Both the position numbers and the translations under genes were made by a program. A stretch of 64,000 nucleotides of DNA from Caballeronia sp. M1242. GTDB lineage: Bacteria; Pseudomonadota; Gammaproteobacteria; Burkholderiales; Burkholderiaceae. Positions 59,778-64,000 of this stretch are shown here, in pieces. The stretch covers positions 186,001-250,000 of the forward strand of contig NZ_CP071129.1 in NCBI RefSeq assembly GCF_017220215.1. Reading direction: 5' to 3'. Under the pieces are notes generated by a model. The model saw nothing but the letters and a program-made list of their open reading frames with translations, had not been told where the DNA came from and ran no database searches. Positions within the stretch are counted from its first letter, which is position 1; each line of letters opens with the position of its first letter.

Positions 59778-61772
59778 ATGACTTCTCCGCTCGAAATGAC
59801 GCTGTTGTTGCTGCTGTGTTCGGTGGCGGGCGTCGTCGTATTTCGTTTTTTCAACTTGCCGCCGATGCTCGGTTATCTGGCCGTCGGCATCATCGTCGGT
59901 CCGCACGCGGCCGGTATCGCGCCGGATACCGAGCGCGCGCAGCACCTCGCCGAATTCGGCGTCGTGTTCCTGATGTTCTCCATCGGTCTCGAATTCTCGC
60001 TCGCGAAGCTGCGCTCGATGCGGCGCATCGTCTTCGGCCTCGGCGCGAGCCAGGTCGGCGCGACGATCGTCTTCGCGCTCGTCGTCGGGTGGATCGCGCA
60101 TTTCTGGACCACGATGTCGTGGCAGGCGAGCTTCGCGCTCGGCGGCGCGCTTTCCATGTCTTCCACCGCGATCGTCAGCAAGCTGCTCGCGGAGCGGCTA
60201 GAACTGGAATCGGAGCACGGCCGCAATATCTTCGGCGTGCTGCTGTTTCAGGATCTAGCGGTCGTGCCGCTGCTCATCATCATCGCGGCGTTTGCGAACG
60301 GTAATTCGTCGCAACTGGTGATGTGGCTCGGCATTGCGGCGGTGAAGATCGTCGTCGCGCTGACGGTTTTGCTGTTCCTCGGCCAGAAGTTCATGACGCG
60401 CTGGTTCGATCTCGTCGCGCGGCGGCGCTCGCAAGAGCTGTTCATGCTGAACCTGCTGCTGGTGACGCTCGGCGCGGCGTTCATCACGGACAAGTTCGGG
60501 CTGTCGCTCGCGCTCGGCGCGTTCATCGCGGGCATGCTGATCGCGGAAACGCCGTACCGGCATCAGGTGGAAGAGGACATCAAGCCGTTTCGCGACGTGC
60601 TGCTCGGCGTGTTCTTCGTGACGACGGGCATGCTGCTCAATCCGCGCGTGATCTGGGAGCACCCGCTTCTCGTGCTCGCGTTTTTCGTCGTGCCCATTTT
60701 ATTGAAAGCCGTGATGATCACCGGCCTCGCGCGCCTGTTCGGCTCGCCGCCCGGCGTCGCCATGCGCACGGGGCTCGGGCTCGCGCAGGCGGGCGAATTC
60801 GGCTTCGTGCTCCTGAACCTCATTCGGGACTCGCATCTGGTCGACGCCACCATCCTTCAGGCGCTCCTTTCCGCGATGCTGCTCTCGATGCTCGCCGCGC
60901 CGTTCGTCATCCAGAACGCGGACCGAATCGTGCTGCGGCTGTCGTCGACCGAATGGATGCTGCAATCGCTGCAAATGACGAAGATCGCGACGCAAAGTCT
61001 CAAGCAGAGCGGCCACGTCATTATTTGCGGCTACGGCCGCGCCGGGCAGAACCTCGCGCGCATGCTGGAACAGGAAGGTATTTCGTACGTTGCGCTCGAT
61101 CTCGACCCGGATCGCGTGGCGGCGGCCGCGGCGGCAGGCGAATCTGTCGTGTTCGGCGATGCCGGGCGGCGCGAATCGCTTGTGGCTGCCGGCCTGAACC
61201 GCGCGGCGACGGTCGCGATCACGTACGCGAACACGCCGTCCGCCATGCGCGTGCTGCACAACATCCACGAACTCGCGCCGACGCTGCCGGTGATCGTGCG
61301 CACGGTCGACGACGCGGATCTCGAAAAGCTGACCGCCGCGGGCGCGACGGAAGTGATTCCGGAGATCGTCGAAGGCAGTCTGATGCTCGCCTCGCATACG
61401 CTCGTGCTGATGGGCGTGCCGATGCGCCGCGTTGTGCGGCGCGTCGAAGAAATGCGCGATGCGCGCTACAGCCTGTTGCGCGGCTATTTCCACGGCGCCG
61501 ACGATCTCGACGACGACGATGGCCACGAGCAGGTGCGGCTACAATCCGTACCGATCGACGAACATTCGGAGGCGGTCGGGCATTCGCTCGACGATCTCGG
61601 TCTCGTCGGCAACGGTGTCGAAGTGACCGCCATTCGCCGTCACGGCATCCGGGGCGTCCAGCCGGACCCCGAAACCAGGCTCCGCGCGAACGACATCGTC
61701 GTGTTGCGCGGCCTGCCCGAAGTGCTCGCTCAGGCCGAGGAACGGCTTTCGCGCAATCGCCGGGCAGCCTAA
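59778..61772 (+). CDS. CPA2-family monovalent cation:proton antiporter with TrkA domains
   Basis: The 664-aa inner-membrane protein has about 12-13 helices of the Na/H exchanger type ([36 protein letters not shown]), then a cytosolic TrkA-N (RCK) domain with the Rossmann loop [17 protein letters not shown] and a TrkA-C domain. The layout is that of KefB/KefC/YbaL potassium efflux systems, which are gated by glutathione adducts or nucleotides. The exact ion is not proven. It is divergent from kdsD. Confidence 0.92.
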   Translation: MTSPLEMTLLLLLCSVAGVVVFRFFNLPPMLGYLAVGIIVGPHAAGIAPDTERAQHLAEFGVVFLMFSIGLEFSLAKLRSMRRIVFGLGASQVGATIVFALVVGWIAHFWTTMSWQASFALGGALSMSSTAIVSKLLAERLELESEHGRNIFGVLLFQDLAVVPLLIIIAAFANGNSSQLVMWLGIAAVKIVVALTVLLFLGQKFMTRWFDLVARRRSQELFMLNLLLVTLGAAFITDKFGLSLALGAFIAGMLIAETPYRHQVEEDIKPFRDVLLGVFFVTTGMLLNPRVIWEHPLLVLAFFVVPILLKAVMITGLARLFGSPPGVAMRTGLGLAQAGEFGFVLLNLIRDSHLVDATILQALLSAMLLSMLAAPFVIQNADRIVLRLSSTEWMLQSLQMTKIATQSLKQSGHVIICGYGRAGQNLARMLEQEGISYVALDLDPDRVAAAAAAGESVVFGDAGRRESLVAAGLNRAATVAITYANTPSAMRVLHNIHELAPTLPVIVRTVDDADLEKLTAAGATEVIPEIVEGSLMLASHTLVLMGVPMRRVVRRVEEMRDARYSLLRGYFHGADDLDDDDGHEQVRLQSVPIDEHSEAVGHSLDDLGLVGNGVEVTAIRRHGIRGVQPDPETRLRANDIVVLRGLPEVLAQAEERLSRNRRAA

Positions 61773-61825
61773 CGTTCTCTTCATCAGGCAAGCGCGGCCT
61801 CACAGCGCGGATTTCCGGAGAAGTC

Positions 61826-62401
61826 ATGTCCACCATTTCATCGAGCGCACCGTCTGCATCGTCAGATGCCGCGCGGTTCATCAAGGAGCGCGTGCGCACG
61901 GTCGAAGACTGGCCGCAAGCCGGCGTGCAGTTTCGCGATATCACGCCCGTGTTGCAGGACCGCCGCGCGTTGCGCACGCTCATCGACCTGTTCGTGCAGC
62001 GCTATATCGACGCGAACCTGAACGTCATCGCGGGCATGGATGCGCGCGGGTTCATCATCGGGCCGATTCTCGCGTACGAGCTAAGTCTGGGCTTCGTGCC
62101 GATTCGCAAGAAGGGCAAGCTGCCGTACAAGACGCTCTCGCAGTCGTACGAACTGGAATACGGCAGCGCGACGGTCGAGATTCACGAGGACGCGTGCCAG
62201 CCCGGCGACCGCGTCGTGATCGTCGACGATCTGGTGGCGACCGGCGGCACGATGATGGCCGGCAAGATCTTGCTGGAGCGGCTCGGCGCGCAGGTCGTCG
62301 AAGCGGCGGCGATCATCGACTTGCCCGATCTCGGCGGCTCGAAGCTGCTGCGCGACGGTGGGTTGCCGCTTTATACAGTCTGCGAGTTCGGAGGCCATTA
62401 A
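61826..62401 (+). CDS. apt: Adenine phosphoribosyltransferase
   Basis: Apt salvages adenine with PRPP to AMP. From ATG 61826 (CGGAG upstream) the 191-aa product has the PRPP loop [17 protein letters not shown] and the adenine-site [20 protein letters not shown]. The N-terminus has about 15 Ser/Ala-rich residues beyond the usual start. Its stop overlaps the next start (TAATG). Confidence 0.96.
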   Translation: MSTISSSAPSASSDAARFIKERVRTVEDWPQAGVQFRDITPVLQDRRALRTLIDLFVQRYIDANLNVIAGMDARGFIIGPILAYELSLGFVPIRKKGKLPYKTLSQSYELEYGSATVEIHEDACQPGDRVVIVDDLVATGGTMMAGKILLERLGAQVVEAAAIIDLPDLGGSKLLRDGGLPLYTVCEFGGH

Positions 62402-63015
62402 TGCCGAACGTCCTGTTGTTTCTCGCGACGTCGGTGGCAATCACCATCGCGCCGGGGCCCGACAATCTGCAAGTGCTCGCGCGCGGCATCTCGCAAGGCC
62501 GGCTCGCGGGCGTGGTCGCGGCGCTCGGTTTCGCGTGCGGCGTGATCTTTCATACGACGCTCGCCGCTTTGGGCGTCGCGGCGCTCTTGCGCTCGTCGCC
62601 GCTGGCGTTTCAGGCGGTGAAGCTCGCGGGCGCGGCTTATCTCGTGTGGATCGGCATCAAGGCGCTGCGCAGCCACGGTCTCGCGACGGCGCACGCGCGC
62701 CCGAGCCAGCCGCTGTCGACCGTGTTCCGGCAGAGCGTGCTCGGCAACATGCTCAATCCGAAGGTGACGCTGTTCTTCATCGTGTTCCTGCCGCAGTTCG
62801 TCGATCCGCACGGCGCGCAAAGCGTGATGCTCCAGATGTTCGAGCTGGGCGGCGTGTTCATGTTGCAGACCGTCGCGGTGTTCTCGCTCTTCGGCATCGG
62901 CGCGGGGATGATCGGCGCGTGGCTCAAGCGGCGTCCGCGCGTGGGCGTCTGGCTCGATCGGCTCGCGGGCGTGACCTTTATCGCGCTCGGCATTCGCGTG
63001 GCGCTGCGCGACTGA
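62401..63015 (+). CDS. LysE/RhtB family amino acid exporter
   Basis: The 204-aa, six-helix protein has the RhtB/LysE N-terminal signature SVAITIAPGPDNLQVLARGI and NMLNPKVTLFFIVFLPQFV. The family exports amino acids such as threonine, homoserine and lysine; the substrate is not known. It overlaps apt by 1 bp and is probably co-transcribed with it. Confidence 0.92.
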   Translation: MPNVLLFLATSVAITIAPGPDNLQVLARGISQGRLAGVVAALGFACGVIFHTTLAALGVAALLRSSPLAFQAVKLAGAAYLVWIGIKALRSHGLATAHARPSQPLSTVFRQSVLGNMLNPKVTLFFIVFLPQFVDPHGAQSVMLQMFELGGVFMLQTVAVFSLFGIGAGMIGAWLKRRPRVGVWLDRLAGVTFIALGIRVALRD

Positions 63016-63078
63016 TTTCGCTGTGCCGCACCGCGCCTGCGCGCGTCCTTCGTTCATCACGGTCCCGCCGGAGCCTTC

Positions 63079-63924
63079 ATGACTTTGCCTTGCCTCGTCG
63101 CCGCCCGCCGTTTCGACGCCGCCGCACACGCGCCGTTCTTTATCGGCGATGAACGCGTCGGCTGGATTCGCAAGACGGATGTCGCCTTGCTCGCGCGCTG
63201 GCCGGAAACGTTCGTAATTGGCGACGACGACGTGCGTCTGAACCCGTCGCTCGACGATATCGATAAGCGCAGCGCGGCGCTCGCCTCTGTCATCGCCGCG
63301 CTGCACGCCGACGGCAATATTCCCGGCTGGCGCGACGAGACCTACGCGATCCGCAATCATTTCGACGCCGCGCCGCTCGCGTTCATCGAACGCGCGGCCT
63401 CGCGCTTTTTCGGCACGATCACATACGCGGTGCATGTGAACGGCATCGTAAAATATCGGGATAGCGCGCTGCGGCTCTGGATCGCGCGGCGCAGCCACAC
63501 CAAGTCGACCGATCCCGGCATGCTGGACAACGTGGTGGCGGGCGGCATCGGCTGGGGTTACGGGCTTATGCCGACGCTCGCCAAGGAATGCTGGGAAGAA
63601 GCGGGAATGCCCGAAGAGCTGGCCATGACCGCGACGCCGGGCGGCACGTTCCACGTCCTGCAATCGGCGCCGGAAGGCACGCAGGCCGAACAGATCTTCG
63701 TGTATGACATCGCGCTGCCGCCGGACTTCACGCCGCGCAATCAGGATGGCGAAGTCGCCCAACATCGCGAGGCGAGCATCGAAGAAGTCGCGCGCTGGAT
63801 CGAAGAAGGCGAGATGACCGTCGATGCGAGCCTCGCCACGCTCGATTGTCTGCTGCGCCATCGCTGGATCGACGAAGACGCCTGCCAGGGCATCGAGGCG
63901 CTCTACGCGCCGCCGCCCGTTTAA
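63079..63924 (+). CDS. NUDIX hydrolase with DUF4743 N-terminal domain
   Basis: The 281-aa product has an N-terminal DUF4743 region (about 1-110) and a NUDIX domain whose box reads GGIGWGYGLMPTLAKECWEE: the KECWEEAG part matches REUxEExG (Arg to Lys), while the first Glu position is Tyr. This degenerate pattern is common in the thiamine-pyrophosphokinase-associated NUDIX group. The substrate is unknown. It is 63 bp after the exporter, with purU next. Confidence 0.88.
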   Translation: MTLPCLVAARRFDAAAHAPFFIGDERVGWIRKTDVALLARWPETFVIGDDDVRLNPSLDDIDKRSAALASVIAALHADGNIPGWRDETYAIRNHFDAAPLAFIERAASRFFGTITYAVHVNGIVKYRDSALRLWIARRSHTKSTDPGMLDNVVAGGIGWGYGLMPTLAKECWEEAGMPEELAMTATPGGTFHVLQSAPEGTQAEQIFVYDIALPPDFTPRNQDGEVAQHREASIEEVARWIEEGEMTVDASLATLDCLLRHRWIDEDACQGIEALYAPPPV

Positions 63925-63964
63925 TCATCGAGCATCAACGCATTGAGGAAGGAGTAACCGGTTC

Positions 63965-64000
63965 ATGTCGACCGAACATAGTTTTATCCTGAAGTTGTCG
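63965..64000 (+). CDS. purU: Formyltetrahydrofolate deformylase, N-terminal fragment
   Basis: The last 36 bases read MSTEHSFILKLS, which matches the N-terminus of PurU (ACT-domain start). GGAAGGAG lies upstream of the ATG. PurU releases formate from 10-formyl-THF for purine synthesis. The fragment is too short for certainty. Confidence 0.6.
   Translation, partial: MSTEHSFILKLS

Overview
This window is high-GC chromosomal DNA from a betaproteobacterium, almost certainly a member of Burkholderiaceae (Burkholderia, Paraburkholderia or Caballeronia). The evidence is the protein sequences and gene orders: ctpA-gpmA, grx-secB-gpsA, the cox cluster with SURF1, COX15, CyoE and SCO, lptB-rpoN-hpf-ptsN-hprK-rapZ, and prs-tRNA-Gln-ispE-lolB. 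I see no rRNA, prophage, insertion sequence, integron or CRISPR array. It reads as a gene-dense core region, so the novelty lies mainly in regulatory DNA and in unusual domain fusions.

Layout. 1-8 kb: a ThiF/MoeB-like start, C-terminal protease ctpA, gpmA, then rhodanese-grxC-secB-gpsA-macro domain, convergent with trmL and comF, then a BioC-like methyltransferase. 8.2-18.6 kb: the aa3-type cytochrome c oxidase region (a DUF2244 protein, coxB with extra cytochrome c and OmpA-like domains, coxA, a 46-aa assembly protein, ctaG, a DUF2970 protein, coxC, SURF1, a SCO-like protein, ctaA, cyoE, sco). 18.6-21 kb: a YciI protein, an orphan metQ and a MarR-GNAT fusion with a perfect palindrome upstream. 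21.2-28.7 kb: a complete N-acetylglucosamine PTS operon (GntR regulator, nagA, SIS-type deaminase, EIIA-HPr-EI fusion, nagE). 28.8-31.1 kb: rpoH behind a perfect CIRCE element, divergent from pagL. 31.2-34.2 kb: leuA, its long leader with a probable leucine attenuator peptide, and ybiB. 34.5-41 kb: fumarylpyruvate hydrolase and maleylacetoacetate isomerase with an exporter, ftsY, rsmD, coaD, a MarR regulator, small membrane proteins and a ferredoxin. 41-50 kb: hisC, pth, rplY, prs, tRNA-Gln, ispE, lolB, a TPR lipoprotein-pathway neighbour, mutM and mutY. 50-59.6 kb, all on the minus strand: kdsD-kdsC-lptC-lptA-lptB (LPS), rpoN, hpf, ptsN, hprK, rapZ and a LON-domain protein. 59.8-64 kb: a cation/proton antiporter, apt, a LysE-type exporter, a NUDIX protein and the start of purU.

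Functional links. The cox genes make one respiratory oxidase together with its heme A and copper-insertion machinery. The nag operon imports GlcNAc as GlcNAc-6-P and converts it to fructose-6-P; the regulatory PTS proteins HprK, PtsN and RapZ lie 24 kb away, and the fused HPr domain keeps both the His and the Ser phosphorylation positions. The most interesting candidate is a 25-codon leader ORF upstream of leuA that carries four rare CTA leucine codons within nine codons, embedded in strong alternative stem-loops and starting at or next to the predicted transcription start. Further points of interest are the CIRCE element plus two unexplained inverted-repeat systems between rpoH and pagL, the CoxB-cytochrome c-OmpA fusion, and the second, cysteine-less EIIB domain on NagE.
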